The notes under the pieces were generated by a model that was given only the letters and a program-made list of their open reading frames with translations, did no database searches and was not told the DNA's origin. Positions 1 through 8,806 of a stretch of DNA of 64,000 nucleotides are shown here, in pieces. Every line of letters starts with the position of its first letter. The stretch's first letter is position 1. Location: contig NZ_QYOS01000023.1 of the NCBI RefSeq assembly GCF_003605195.1, positions 62,001-126,000 of the forward strand. The letters are read 5' to 3'. The stretch is from Aurantiacibacter odishensis (lineage in GTDB: Bacteria > Pseudomonadota > Alphaproteobacteria > Sphingomonadales > Sphingomonadaceae). Both the position numbers and the translations under genes were made by a program.

Positions 1-1
1 G

Positions 2-943
2 AAGGAGGAGCACCAACGGCTGGGTCATGCAGGTCGGTTCGGTCCTGGCCTGCCCCGTGTTTCCGATGGCTCGCTGCTGTTCCTGATGCACCTGCTTTCC
101 AAGATGCGACCCAAGGCCGAAGGCGGCTGCCGCTTCGGCATCGTGCTCAACGGCTCACCGCTGTTCACCGGGGCGGCTGGTAGCGGGGAGAGCGAGATCA
201 GGCGCTATGTGCTGGAGAATGACCTAGTCGAGGCGATCATCGCACTGCCGACCGACATGTTCTACAACACCGGCATCGCTACCTATGTCTGGATACTGTC
301 GAACAAGAAGCCGACGGAGCGTCAGGGCAAGGTGCAGCTGATCGACGCCAGCAGCTTCTGGCAGCGCATGCGCAAATCGCTCGGCAGCAAGCGCAAGCAG
401 ATGGGTGACGAGCAGATCGGCGAGGTGACGCAGTTGTTCGGCGCGTTTGTCGAGGCAGAGTTGGCGACAGTGCTGGACGCGGAGGGCAAGGAGGTCATTC
501 GGCAGATCGTGCGCGAGGGCGAGACGGGACCGTCCGCACCGGAAGGTGGCAAGGTGAAGCTCGCGCCGCTCTCTCGCATCTTCGACAACACAAACTTCGG
601 CTACCACACCATCACGGTCGAGCGACCGGAGCTGGATGAGGATGGAAAGCCGGTGCTGGGGCAGCGCGGAAAGGCCAAGGGCAAGCCGGTCGCCGACACC
701 AGTCTACGCGACAGCGAGAATGTGCCGCTGATCGAAGACGTTGACGCCTATTTCGAGCGGGAGGTGAAGCCACACGCACCCGACGCATGGATCGACAAGT
801 CGAAAACCAAGATCGGCTACGAAATCCCGTTTAACCGCCACTTCTACGTGTTTGAGCCGCCGCGTGCGCTGGAAGAGATCGACGCGGAGCTTGGCGAGGT
901 GTCCGACCGAATTCGCGCGCTTTTGAAGGACATGGCTGCGTGA
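2..943 (+). CDS. hsdM: Type I restriction-modification DNA methyltransferase subunit M, 5'-truncated by window edge
   Basis: C-terminal portion of the N6-adenine methyltransferase subunit of a type I restriction system. The frame is open from base 2, and the residues before the first ATG (position 86) already match the family (GRFGPGLPRVSDGSLLF), so the gene starts outside the window and 86 is not its start. Visible are the conserved segments GIVLNGSPLFTG and LPTDMFYNTGIATYVWIL, which follow the catalytic NPPF motif in HsdM; NPPF itself and the SAM-binding motif lie upstream and cannot be seen. The end overlaps hsdS by 4 bp (GTGA), so the two are translationally coupled. HsdM works in an M2S modification complex and an R2M2S restriction complex. 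Confidence 0.93.
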   Translation, partial: KEEHQRLGHAGRFGPGLPRVSDGSLLFLMHLLSKMRPKAEGGCRFGIVLNGSPLFTGAAGSGESEIRRYVLENDLVEAIIALPTDMFYNTGIATYVWILSNKKPTERQGKVQLIDASSFWQRMRKSLGSKRKQMGDEQIGEVTQLFGAFVEAELATVLDAEGKEVIRQIVREGETGPSAPEGGKVKLAPLSRIFDNTNFGYHTITVERPELDEDGKPVLGQRGKAKGKPVADTSLRDSENVPLIEDVDAYFEREVKPHAPDAWIDKSKTKIGYEIPFNRHFYVFEPPRALEEIDAELGEVSDRIRALLKDMAA

Positions 944-2208
944 CCTTCCCGGCCTACCCTGAATACGCGGACAGCGGCTTCCAGTGGCTCGGCAAGGTGC
1001 CCAAAAGCTGGTCCTCGATCCCTTTCGGGATGATGTTCCGTCGCATCAAGCGGACGGGCCATGGCGAAGAGGAACTCCTGTCAGTCTATCGAGACTATGG
1101 TGTTATTCGCAAGTCGGACAGGGACGATAACTTCAACAATGCCTCGGACGACCTGTCATCATACCAGCTGGTTGAGCCCGGCGACCTAGCGATGAACAAA
1201 ATGAAGGCATGGCAAGGATCGCTCGGCGTGTCGGACCTTCGTGGCATCGTGAGTCCCGCATATTTCGTGTTCAGTCCACGCAAGCAGTTTCATCCGCCTT
1301 TCATGCATTACCTGCTGCGGTCACCGCCTTATGCGGCTGGTTACATGACGATCTCGAAAGGTATCAGGATCAACCAGTGGGACGTCGATCCCGACCATCT
1401 CACCTCGCTACCAGTGCTATTCCCTTCGAGCGCCGAACAAGAAGCCATCGCCGGCTTCCTCGACCGCGAGACGGTGAAGATCGATGCGCTGGTGGCGGAG
1501 CAGGAGCAGCTTATCGCACTGCTGAAGGAGAAACGGCAGGCGGTCATCTCGCACGCCGTCACCAAGGGTCTCGACCCCGACGCACCTATGAAAGACAGCG
1601 GCATCGAATGGCTCGGCGAAATCCCCGCTCACTGGACGCTACCAGCGGTCTGGATGCTGTTCAGGATGGGGCGTGGCCGCGTCTTGAGTCATGATGATAT
1701 TGCGGGGAATCCCGGCCCATACCCAGTCTACTCCTCGCAGACGGAAAACGACGGCGTGATGGGCCACATTGGCTCCTTCGACTTCGACGGCGACTTTCTG
1801 ACATGGACGACTGACGGCGCAAGAGCCGGGACGGTTTTCCGCAGGTCAGGCCGTTTCAACTGCACAAACGTCTGCGGAACATTGGAGCCTCAAAAGGACA
1901 TTGATCTCGACTTTTGCCAAGCCGCCCTCTCGCAAGCCACGAGGTATTTTGTTCGGCAGGACATCAACCCAAAACTGATGAACAACGTAGTGTCCGGCAT
2001 TAGAGTGCAAGTCCCACCTTTGGCCGAGCAGAAAGCGATTCTATCTCACGTTCGAGAGGTCACAGGTGGTTACATCGAAGTAATAAGGGCAGCCGAGCAA
2101 GCTATCGATCTTTTGAAGGAGCGTCGCTCCGCGCTGATCTCTGCCGCTGTCACCGGCAAGATCGACGTGCGCGGACTTGCCGAGCAACACGAAGTGGAGG
2201 CCGCATGA
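940..2208 (+). CDS. hsdS: Type I restriction-modification specificity subunit S
   Basis: 422 aa, GTG start in a 4-bp overlap with hsdM. The architecture is the usual pseudo-duplicated one: target-recognition domain 1 (about residues 15-160), a conserved helical spacer beginning QEAIAGFLDRETVKIDAL (about 165-210), target-recognition domain 2 (about 225-365), and a second helical repeat (LLKERRSALISAAVTGKIDVRG) near the end. Each half opens with the matching motif SGFQWLGKVPKSW / SGIEWLGEIPAHW. The two recognition domains would define a bipartite target, which cannot be read from sequence. The subunit bridges HsdM and HsdR. The gene overlaps the next one by 4 bp (ATGA). Confidence 0.94.
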   Translation: MTFPAYPEYADSGFQWLGKVPKSWSSIPFGMMFRRIKRTGHGEEELLSVYRDYGVIRKSDRDDNFNNASDDLSSYQLVEPGDLAMNKMKAWQGSLGVSDLRGIVSPAYFVFSPRKQFHPPFMHYLLRSPPYAAGYMTISKGIRINQWDVDPDHLTSLPVLFPSSAEQEAIAGFLDRETVKIDALVAEQEQLIALLKEKRQAVISHAVTKGLDPDAPMKDSGIEWLGEIPAHWTLPAVWMLFRMGRGRVLSHDDIAGNPGPYPVYSSQTENDGVMGHIGSFDFDGDFLTWTTDGARAGTVFRRSGRFNCTNVCGTLEPQKDIDLDFCQAALSQATRYFVRQDINPKLMNNVVSGIRVQVPPLAEQKAILSHVREVTGGYIEVIRAAEQAIDLLKERRSALISAAVTGKIDVRGLAEQHEVEAA

Positions 2209-2732
2209 GCCTGGAGAAAATCATCGCATCGCTTCCCGGCAGGTCTGCTGGAGAGCGCAAACAGATGCGGCTCAACGCCATCGAGCAATCCGAGGGCCAA
2301 GACGCCAAGAAGGCAACCGAAGCCCAGCAGTTCCTCGCAGCACTCGATGAAGTCGAAGCAGACGAGCACGCGGAGCTGATCGCCGAAGTCGAAGGTTTGA
2401 AACCAGCGGAGAGGGTCATCAAGGCATTCAAGGCCGAGCCTATGACGGATACAGAGCAGAAGCTAATCCAGGTGCTGCTCGATAACCCCAACTCGATGTC
2501 TGGCGAACTGACCGAAAAGATCGGCTGGAAGGGCATGAGCTGGCATCTGCATTTCGGCACCATGTGCGCGAACCGCGGCGTCTATCTCGGCCAGCCCCCC
2601 AAGGCGACGACACCCAACGGCAAGTTCTACACCGGCATCCTCGCGGATTTCGACAACGATACGAGCCGCTTCACCATGAAGCCTGATGTCGCGGCAGCCT
2701 TCGCACAGCTGGGTCTGAAGGGCAAAAGCTGA
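2205..2732 (+). CDS. Unknown 175-aa protein embedded in the type I RM operon
   Basis: I do not recognise a named family. The protein is 175 aa, acidic and alanine-rich in its first 80 residues (helical, possibly coiled coil), followed by a compact part (about 85-175) containing TEKIGWKGMSWHLHFGTMC, which reads like a winged-helix or helix-turn-helix unit with conserved-looking Trp, His and Cys. There is no signal peptide or membrane segment. It starts by ATGA overlap with hsdS and its TGA overlaps the ATG of the next gene by 1 bp, so it is co-translated with the restriction genes. It could be an operon regulator, an HsdS/HsdR accessory factor, or an anti-restriction modulator; the coupling is seen, the role is not. 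Confidence 0.8.
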   Translation: MSLEKIIASLPGRSAGERKQMRLNAIEQSEGQDAKKATEAQQFLAALDEVEADEHAELIAEVEGLKPAERVIKAFKAEPMTDTEQKLIQVLLDNPNSMSGELTEKIGWKGMSWHLHFGTMCANRGVYLGQPPKATTPNGKFYTGILADFDNDTSRFTMKPDVAAAFAQLGLKGKS

Positions 2733-3838
2733 TGGCGATTTACGAAGTCAACGGCCAAGGTCTCGTCGCTATCGCCGAGACAAATTTCAGTGCCGAGGGC
2801 ATTTACGAGAGGAAGGACATCCAAAACCTCCTCAAGATGAACATCGAGGTTCTCGATGAGGGCTTGATGGTGATTGCCGAGGAGTTCGGCGACTGGCTCG
2901 ACAGCTCACGCAGGATTGACCTGTTATGCCTCGACACCGACGCCAACCTGGTCGTGGTCGAACTCAAACGCACCGACGACGGCGGTCACATGGAGCTACA
3001 GGCGCTGCGCTATGCGGCCATGGTCGCGAGGATGACGTTCGATCAGCTCGTCGATACCCATGCGCGCTTCAAGAACCCGTTGCAGCCTGACGAAGATGCC
3101 GCTCGCTCCGCCATCCTCGAATTTCTTGGTTGGGCTGCACCTGACGAGGACCAGCTCGCACAAGATGTGCGCATCATTCTCGCCTCTGCGAATTTCGGCA
3201 AGGAACTAACCACGGCGGTCTTGTGGCTCAATGAACGCGGCATCGACATCCGCTGCGTGCGTTTGAAGCCCCATCGCATGCAGGACGGCCCGCTCCTGCT
3301 CGACATCCAGCAGATCATTCCACCGCCGGAGGCCGCTGATTTTCAGACGCAGATCGGCGTGAAGAGCCAGGCAAAGCGCCAAAACAAGACCGAGCGGCAC
3401 ACGATACGCTACAAGTTCTGGGAGGAGCTGCTCAACTACGCGAAGACCAAGACGCCGATCCACGCAAACCGCAAGCCTTCGCAGGACGGGTGGATTTCAG
3501 GTGGCTTGGGCAGATCGGGATTTTCGCTGACTTACTCGGTGCGCCAGACGGACAGTCAGGTGGAGCTATGGATCTCTTTGGGCAAAGGCACTGCTGACAA
3601 GAACATGGCGGCCTTTAAAGCGCTCAAGGCGCAGCGCGAGGCTATCGAGACAAAATTCGGCGATGAGCTGGAATGGATGGATCTTCCAGACAGCGACGGC
3701 TGCCGCATTCGCTACATCGTCGATGGCGGCTGGCGCACACCCAGCGACAAGTGGCCGGAGGTTCATCAGGAGCTGGTGGATGCAATGATCCGACTGAACG
3801 AAGCGGTGCGAGATCCTGTCTTGGCATTAGAGTTGTAA
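2732..3838 (+). CDS. PD-(D/E)XK nuclease-like protein with DUF4268 domain
   Basis: 368 aa. The N-terminal half (about 20-130) has a PD-(D/E)XK nuclease core resembling NucS/EndoMS-type proteins: D63 in RIDLLCLD, E77-x-K79 in VVVELKR, and LQALRYAA (about 89-96), matching the helix Q/Y motif of this fold. The C-terminal part (about 220-368) matches the DUF4268 pattern (WEELLNYAKTKTP, then GWISGGLGRSGFSL). A single-strand or DNA-end nuclease activity is plausible because all three catalytic positions are present. It lies between hsdS and hsdR with 1-bp overlap upstream and 9 bp downstream, so it belongs to the operon. Its substrate and contribution to restriction are unknown. Confidence 0.85.
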   Translation: MAIYEVNGQGLVAIAETNFSAEGIYERKDIQNLLKMNIEVLDEGLMVIAEEFGDWLDSSRRIDLLCLDTDANLVVVELKRTDDGGHMELQALRYAAMVARMTFDQLVDTHARFKNPLQPDEDAARSAILEFLGWAAPDEDQLAQDVRIILASANFGKELTTAVLWLNERGIDIRCVRLKPHRMQDGPLLLDIQQIIPPPEAADFQTQIGVKSQAKRQNKTERHTIRYKFWEELLNYAKTKTPIHANRKPSQDGWISGGLGRSGFSLTYSVRQTDSQVELWISLGKGTADKNMAAFKALKAQREAIETKFGDELEWMDLPDSDGCRIRYIVDGGWRTPSDKWPEVHQELVDAMIRLNEAVRDPVLALEL

Positions 3839-3847
3839 GGGGGCGCC

Positions 3848-6800
3848 GTGAGCCTGCACAAGGAAATCAGCTTCGAGGACGAAATCTGCAACCATCTGGA
3901 TGCGGCTGGTTGGATCTACGAGGAAGGCGCTGCGGCGCGCTATGACCGCGAGCGTGCGCTTTTCCCCGAAGACCTTCGCGACTGGTTGCAGGAGACGCAG
4001 CCGAAGGTGTGGGAGGCGCTTGAGAAAGCGCACGGCGCAGCGGCGCTAGACGTCCTCGGCGATCGCCTGCGCAAACAGCTCGACGATCGCGGCACACTGG
4101 ATGTTCTGCGCCATGGTCTCGAAATGATCGGTGTGCGCGGTCTGGTAAGCCTCGCGCAGTTCGCTCCCGCGTCAGGCATGAACCCCGACATCGTGTCTCG
4201 CTACGAGGCGAACAAGCTGCGGGTCGTGCGCCAGCTCCGTTACTCGCGCTCGAACGAAAAAAGCATCGACATCGGCCTGTTCCTCAACGGCATTCCCGTC
4301 GCGACGACGGAGTTGAAGACCGACTTCACGCAGAGCATCGGCGACGCAATCGACCAGTATAAGTTCGATCGCAATCCGAAGAACGAGCCACTGCTGACCT
4401 TCGCTCGCGGCGCTCTCGTTCACTTCGCCGTGTCTAACCGCGAAGTGATGATGACCACGAAGCTGGAAGGCGGGAAGACGCGCTTCCTGCCGTTCAACCG
4501 GGGCAACAAGGGCGGCGCGGGGAACGTCGCCGATGGTCCCGGCCACCCGACAGCCTATCTTTGGGAAGAGGTCTGGCAGCGCGACAGCTGGCTCGAACTG
4601 ATCGGCCGCTGCATGATCGCGAAGCGCGACAAGAAGAAGCAAATCACCACGGTGATCTTCCCGCGCTATCATCAGCTCGACGCGACGAGGAAGCTGCGTG
4701 AGCAGGTGCGCGCCGAAGGGGCCGGCGGGCGCTTCCTGATCCAGCACAGCGCCGGATCGGGCAAGACCAACTCGATCGCCTGGTCAGCGCACTTCCTTGC
4801 TGACCTGCACGACGAAAACGATCAGAAGGTGTTTTCGAGCGTGATCGTGGTCTCTGACCGCAACGTGATCGATGCACAGCTGCAAGAAGCGTTGTTCGAG
4901 TTCGAGCGCACCAAAGGTGTCGTCGCGACCATCACGAGCGACAGCGGTAGCAAGAGCGCTGCGCTGGCCGATGCTCTCGACGCGGGCAAGAAGATCATCG
5001 TCTGCACCATGCAGACATTCCCGTTTGCCTTGGAGGCTGTGCGTGAACGCGCAGCGACCGATGGCAAGAAGTTCGCCGTGATCGCCGACGAGGCGCACAG
5101 CAGCCAAGCCGGCGAGACCGCCGCGAAGCTCAAGGCTGTGCTGTCGCCCGAAGAACTCGAAGAGCTAGGTGATGGCGGTGAGGTAAGCGCGGAAGACGTT
5201 CTCGCCGCGCAAATGGCCGCGCGTGCAGCCGAGGATGGGGTGACCTACGTTGCTTTCACAGCAACGCCCAAGACGAAGACAATGGAGCTTTTTGGGCGCA
5301 GGCTGAACCCTGACGCACCGGCAAGCGACGACAACAAGCCACGGCCTTTCCACGTCTACTCAATGCGGCAGGCGATCGAGGAAGGCTTCATCCTCGATGT
5401 GCTGAAGAATTACACGCCCTACAAGCTCGCCTTCAAACTCGCCAGTGGCGGGCAGGAATGGGATGAGATGGAAGTCGAGAAGAGCGCGGCAATGAAAGGC
5501 ATAATGCGCTGGGTTCGGCTGCACCCTTACAACATCTCGCAGAAGGTCCAGATTGTGGTCGAGCACTTCCGCGAGAATGTCGCGCCACTGTTGGATGGCA
5601 AGGCGAAGGCGATGGTTGTGCTTGGAAGTCGTTTGGAGGCTGTCAGGTGGCAATTGGCGATCGAAGCCTACATCAAGTCGCAAGGCTATCGCATGCGCAC
5701 CCTCGTGGCGTTTTCGGGCGAGGTGAACGATCCAGACAACAAGGGCGAGAGCTTCACGGAGACGAGCGCGAAGCTGAACCCCAGTCTGCTTGGCCGCGAC
5801 ATTCGCGATGCATTCAACGACGAGGAATGCAAGCTGCTACTCGTCGCAAACAAGTTCCAGACTGGGTTCGACCAACCGCTTCTGTGCGGCATGTATATCG
5901 ATCGTCGGCTGGCGGGTATTCAGGCGGTGCAGACGTTGTCGCGACTGAACCGCTCGCACCCCGGTAAGGACACCACATACATCCTCGACTTCGTGAACAG
6001 CTCCGAGGAAGTGCTGGCGGCCTTCAGGCAGTATTACGAGACCGCAGAGATCGAGGCCGAGACCGACCCGAACCTTATCTTCGATCTGCGCCAGAAGCTC
6101 GATGCTTCGGGTCACTACGACCAGTTCGAGATCGACCGGCTGGTAGCAGTCGAACTTGATCCCAATGCGACACAGGGGCAGCTAATCGGCGCGATCGAAC
6201 CCATCGCGCAGCGCATGCTGACGCAGTTTAGTGAGGCCAAGGATCAATACAAGGCGGCTATAGACGCAAAGGACAAGACTGCCGCGAACGAGGCCAAGGA
6301 AGAGATGGACGTGCTGCTTCAGGTGCGCGGCGACATGGCCACCTTCACACGCATCTATGCCTTCCTGTCCCAGATTTTCGACTACGGCAGCACGGAGATC
6401 GAGAAGCGCTACATGTTTTACAAGCGCCTTACCCCGTTGTTGCAGTTCGGACGTGAGCGAGATGGCGTGGACTTGTCAGGAGTTCGGCTTACGCACCACA
6501 ACCTCAAGAACGAGGGCGCTCGCACGCTACAGGTCGGTGATGATCGTCCCGCGCTTCCACCAATAACGGGGGTTGGCTCTGGAGCGGTGCAGGAGAAGGA
6601 AAAGACGCTGCTCGCAGAGATCATCGCCAAGGTGAACGACCTGTTCGACGGTGACCTAACCGATGACGATCAGCTCATCTATGTGAACAACGTGATCAAG
6701 GGAAAGCTGCTTGAGTCAGAAGAGCTGCGCTCTCAAGCGCGGAACAACAGCAAGACACAATTTGCCAGTTCGCCGACCCTTTCGAGTGCCATCCTCGACG

Positions 6801-6943
6801 CGATCATCGATGCCATGGCCGCGCACGAAATCATGAGTTCGCAAGCACTGAATTCGGCGAAGGTGCGCGAGGGACTGCGCGATGTGCTGTTAGGGCCAGG
6901 GCAGCTCTATGAGGAGCTGCGGAAGGACATCGAGCAGGGGTAA
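3848..6943 (+). CDS. hsdR: Type I restriction endonuclease subunit R
   Basis: 1031 aa with a GTG start after a GTAAGGGGG stretch. The N-terminal RecB-like nuclease domain contains SIDIGLFLNG followed by TELK (D141, E155-x-K157). The ATP-dependent translocase then shows Walker A AGSGKT (about 303-307), the DEAH box ADEAHSS (about 414), motif III FTATPK, and the second RecA domain with NKFQTGFDQP and QTLSRLNR. The C-terminal helical region is of the HsdM/HsdS-docking type. Length is typical. HsdR translocates DNA and cuts at a distance from unmethylated sites in complex with HsdM and HsdS. It is the last gene of the operon. Confidence 0.96.
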   Translation: MSLHKEISFEDEICNHLDAAGWIYEEGAAARYDRERALFPEDLRDWLQETQPKVWEALEKAHGAAALDVLGDRLRKQLDDRGTLDVLRHGLEMIGVRGLVSLAQFAPASGMNPDIVSRYEANKLRVVRQLRYSRSNEKSIDIGLFLNGIPVATTELKTDFTQSIGDAIDQYKFDRNPKNEPLLTFARGALVHFAVSNREVMMTTKLEGGKTRFLPFNRGNKGGAGNVADGPGHPTAYLWEEVWQRDSWLELIGRCMIAKRDKKKQITTVIFPRYHQLDATRKLREQVRAEGAGGRFLIQHSAGSGKTNSIAWSAHFLADLHDENDQKVFSSVIVVSDRNVIDAQLQEALFEFERTKGVVATITSDSGSKSAALADALDAGKKIIVCTMQTFPFALEAVRERAATDGKKFAVIADEAHSSQAGETAAKLKAVLSPEELEELGDGGEVSAEDVLAAQMAARAAEDGVTYVAFTATPKTKTMELFGRRLNPDAPASDDNKPRPFHVYSMRQAIEEGFILDVLKNYTPYKLAFKLASGGQEWDEMEVEKSAAMKGIMRWVRLHPYNISQKVQIVVEHFRENVAPLLDGKAKAMVVLGSRLEAVRWQLAIEAYIKSQGYRMRTLVAFSGEVNDPDNKGESFTETSAKLNPSLLGRDIRDAFNDEECKLLLVANKFQTGFDQPLLCGMYIDRRLAGIQAVQTLSRLNRSHPGKDTTYILDFVNSSEEVLAAFRQYYETAEIEAETDPNLIFDLRQKLDASGHYDQFEIDRLVAVELDPNATQGQLIGAIEPIAQRMLTQFSEAKDQYKAAIDAKDKTAANEAKEEMDVLLQVRGDMATFTRIYAFLSQIFDYGSTEIEKRYMFYKRLTPLLQFGRERDGVDLSGVRLTHHNLKNEGARTLQVGDDRPALPPITGVGSGAVQEKEKTLLAEIIAKVNDLFDGDLTDDDQLIYVNNVIKGKLLESEELRSQARNNSKTQFASSPTLSSAILDAIIDAMAAHEIMSSQALNSAKVREGLRDVLLGPGQLYEELRKDIEQG

Positions 6944-7203
6944 CGTAGCGTCCACGCTGGTGACGAAGGTCAAAAGCAGAAGTCCTACAAATTTCCAGCT
7001 CTGTTGACCCTGATGGTGCCAATCAGCCGATATGAGAAGGTTTCCTGCCATCCACTGGCTTCCCGCATGCTGCATCCATGTTGCACGGAGTCGCCGTGCT
7101 GCCACGAGAATCGGCGGGAATCAGCGGAATAGCGAAGAACGCCGAAGAACACGCGGGAACGTGCGTCACCATCGCACAAGCTATTGTTTTATTTGGTGAA
7201 AGC
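6944..7203. other. Intergenic junction between RM operon and tRNA-Gln
   Basis: 260 bp without a convincing gene. Minus-strand open frames exist here but resemble nothing and carry no start signals. The stretch 7100-7180 contains short direct repeats (GAAGAAC twice, CGGGAA twice) and an imperfect CACG/CGTG inverted repeat. Its position, directly 3' of a tRNA gene and at the end of an accessory operon, is where the attachment site of an integrated island is usually found. Confidence 0.5.
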
Positions 7204-7277
7204 TGGATGCCCCGCAAGGATTCGAACCTTGATTGACGGAGTCAGAGTCCGCTCTCTTACCGTTAGAGGACGGGGCA
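7204..7277 (-). tRNA. tRNA-Gln (anticodon CTG)
   Basis: On the minus strand the sequence folds as a complete cloverleaf: 7-bp acceptor stem TGCCCCG/CGGGGCA, D arm CTCT...AGAG, anticodon stem GCGGA/TCCGT with loop CTCTGAC (anticodon CTG), and T arm CAAGG-TTCGAAT-CCTTG. A genomic CCA follows at 7206-7204, preceded by discriminator base U. The gene is transcribed leftwards, so its 3' end faces the restriction operon, consistent with use as an integration site. Confidence 0.93.
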
Positions 7278-7352
7278 CCAGAGGTGGGCGCCATTAACGC
7301 CGCCTCCGGATTCGGTCAACCCCAGTCTCGGCTGAAGTCTGAGCTCGCCTGT

Positions 7353-7769
7353 CTAGTTTACGGCAGGCCAGACGCGGGTGCGGCAGAACAGGGTGACGCA
7401 GCCCTTCACCTCCAGCGAGCCGTTGGCGCGGCGGCGCACTTCGGTGCGGTAGGTGTTGCCATCCTCGGGATTGTAGACCTCCCCGCGCCATGCGCCATCA
7501 TCCCAGCGCAGGTTCTGGAGGATGGTGATGCCGAGGATCGGGCGGTCGCGCAGGGCGGGGTTGTCGTTGTGCCGGTCGCGGTTGGTCTCGCCGGGCTTGT
7601 TCCTGATGATCCGCGTGATCTCTCCGCAGCGGGCATTGCCGCAGGGGGCGACGGTGATCTCGGTATAGCCGCCCGAATCAACGTAGGTGCCGTCAATGTT
7701 GCTCTGCGCGGCGGCGGGAGCGGTAAGCAGCGCGATTGCGGCGAAGGGCGCGAGGTTTTTCAGCATCAT
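7353..7769 (-). CDS. DUF2147 secreted protein
   Basis: 138 aa. A cleavable signal peptide (MMLKNLAPFAAIALLTAPAAA) precedes a small beta-rich domain with the DUF2147 pattern: DGTYVDSGGYTEITVAPCGNA, ILQNLRWDDGAWRGEVYNPEDG, and KGCVTLFCRTRVW at the C-terminus. Four cysteines in the mature part could form two disulfides in the periplasm. DUF2147 proteins are periplasmic; their function is not established. The gene lies downstream of and codirectional with the radical SAM gene, separated by 50 bp that include a hairpin, so it may have its own promoter. Confidence 0.88.
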   Translation of the reverse strand: MMLKNLAPFAAIALLTAPAAAQSNIDGTYVDSGGYTEITVAPCGNARCGEITRIIRNKPGETNRDRHNDNPALRDRPILGITILQNLRWDDGAWRGEVYNPEDGNTYRTEVRRRANGSLEVKGCVTLFCRTRVWPAVN

Positions 7770-7801
7770 GCTCCTCTATACGCACGAGCGCGGTGAATGG
7801 C

Positions 7802-7825
7802 GCCTGAGTCCGTTGGCGCTCAGGC
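7802..7825 (-). terminator. Hairpin at the end of the radical SAM gene
   Basis: GCCTGAG (7802-7808) and CTCAGGC (7819-7825) form a 7-bp stem that includes the stop codon of the radical SAM gene. There is no clear T-tract, so termination strength is uncertain. Confidence 0.35.
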
Positions 7826-8806
7826 AGAGCAGCTTGCCCCGCCCAGCACGCAGAACCGCGCGCAATGCGGATGGTTCAATGGCACTTCGCGGTCCGCCTC
7901 GGCTACGGTATTCCCAAGATCGAAGCCGGGATCGTAGGGCAGCAGCGTGCAGGCGACCACGCGCGGGGCCGGTTCGCCCTTGCGGTGGACGACCATGCGC
8001 TGCGTGGCGCACATCACGTCGTCCGGCGACTTGCCGAGGATATCCCAGCAAGCGGTGGTGATCTCGGCAATGTCAGCCTCGTCGTCCATTTCCGGAAACA
8101 GCACCAGCCGTGCGGGATCGAAAGTGTCGATGGCGATGCCCTCGGCCTCGAACAGCAGGCGATAGGCGTTTCGCGCCTGCTCCTGCGTTTCTCCCGCAAG
8201 GCTTCTCCCGGCAGCAGCGAGCGAGAAGCCATTGGCCGAAAGCCAGCGCATCCCCTCCAGCATGGGTGCCCAGCTGCTTGGCCCCCGCTCTGCCTCGTGC
8301 ACGGCCTTGGTGTGATGGTCGATGGAAACGCGGATGGTCAGCTTGTCGCCATAGGTTTCGCGTAGGCGCAGCAGTTCCGCCTCGTGCCGCCGCATCGGTT
8401 TCATCGCGTTGGACAGCACCAACACTTCGTGGCCGCGCGACAGGGCCTGCTCGATCATGGCGATGATCTCGGGGTTCATGAACGGCTCCCCGCCGGTGAA
8501 GCCGATTTCGCGCACGCCCCTGTCCGCAATCTCGTCGAGGAAGCGCGCCACGTCGCTGGCTGCCATGTAGACGAGCGCATCGTTCGTGGGGCTGCTCTCG
8601 ATGTAGCAGTTGGCACAGGCGAGGTTGCACAGCGTGCCGGTGGCGAACCACAGCGTGTCGAGCCGCGTCAGGCCCACACTGGCGCGCGGCTCCCCCTTCG
8701 CCGTCACCTGCGGATCGGTGAACTTGGCGGGCGGCAGGCGTTCGCCATCCACGGTGAAGGGCGAGGCGCCCGCTGGCGTATTTCTCGTCTTCGCACGCGA
8801 TGCCAT
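7820..8806 (-). CDS. Radical SAM protein with C-terminal Cys-rich region
   Basis: 328 aa from the ATG at 8806, which overlaps the stop of the upstream flavoprotein gene (TGATG). That start is preferred over an upstream in-frame one inside the neighbour. The radical SAM CxxxCxxC motif is C60-NLA-C64-AN-C67, and GGEPFMNPE is the SAM-contacting GGE motif. The last 90 residues contain five cysteines (MCATQ, VVACTL, HPHC, RFC, GASC), as in SPASM-like auxiliary cluster domains. It is co-transcribed with the flavin oxidoreductase and divergent from arsM. It is not recognisable to me as ArsS or ArsL; a role in organoarsenical synthesis is inferred only from context. Confidence 0.85.
   Translation of the reverse strand: MASRAKTRNTPAGASPFTVDGERLPPAKFTDPQVTAKGEPRASVGLTRLDTLWFATGTLCNLACANCYIESSPTNDALVYMAASDVARFLDEIADRGVREIGFTGGEPFMNPEIIAMIEQALSRGHEVLVLSNAMKPMRRHEAELLRLRETYGDKLTIRVSIDHHTKAVHEAERGPSSWAPMLEGMRWLSANGFSLAAAGRSLAGETQEQARNAYRLLFEAEGIAIDTFDPARLVLFPEMDDEADIAEITTACWDILGKSPDDVMCATQRMVVHRKGEPAPRVVACTLLPYDPGFDLGNTVAEADREVPLNHPHCARFCVLGGASCSA

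Noticed and set aside
6985-7217. Small minus-strand frames between hsdR and tRNA-Gln as an integrase remnant
   Set aside because: No integrase motif (Arg-His-Arg-Tyr) can be seen; the frames lack start signals.
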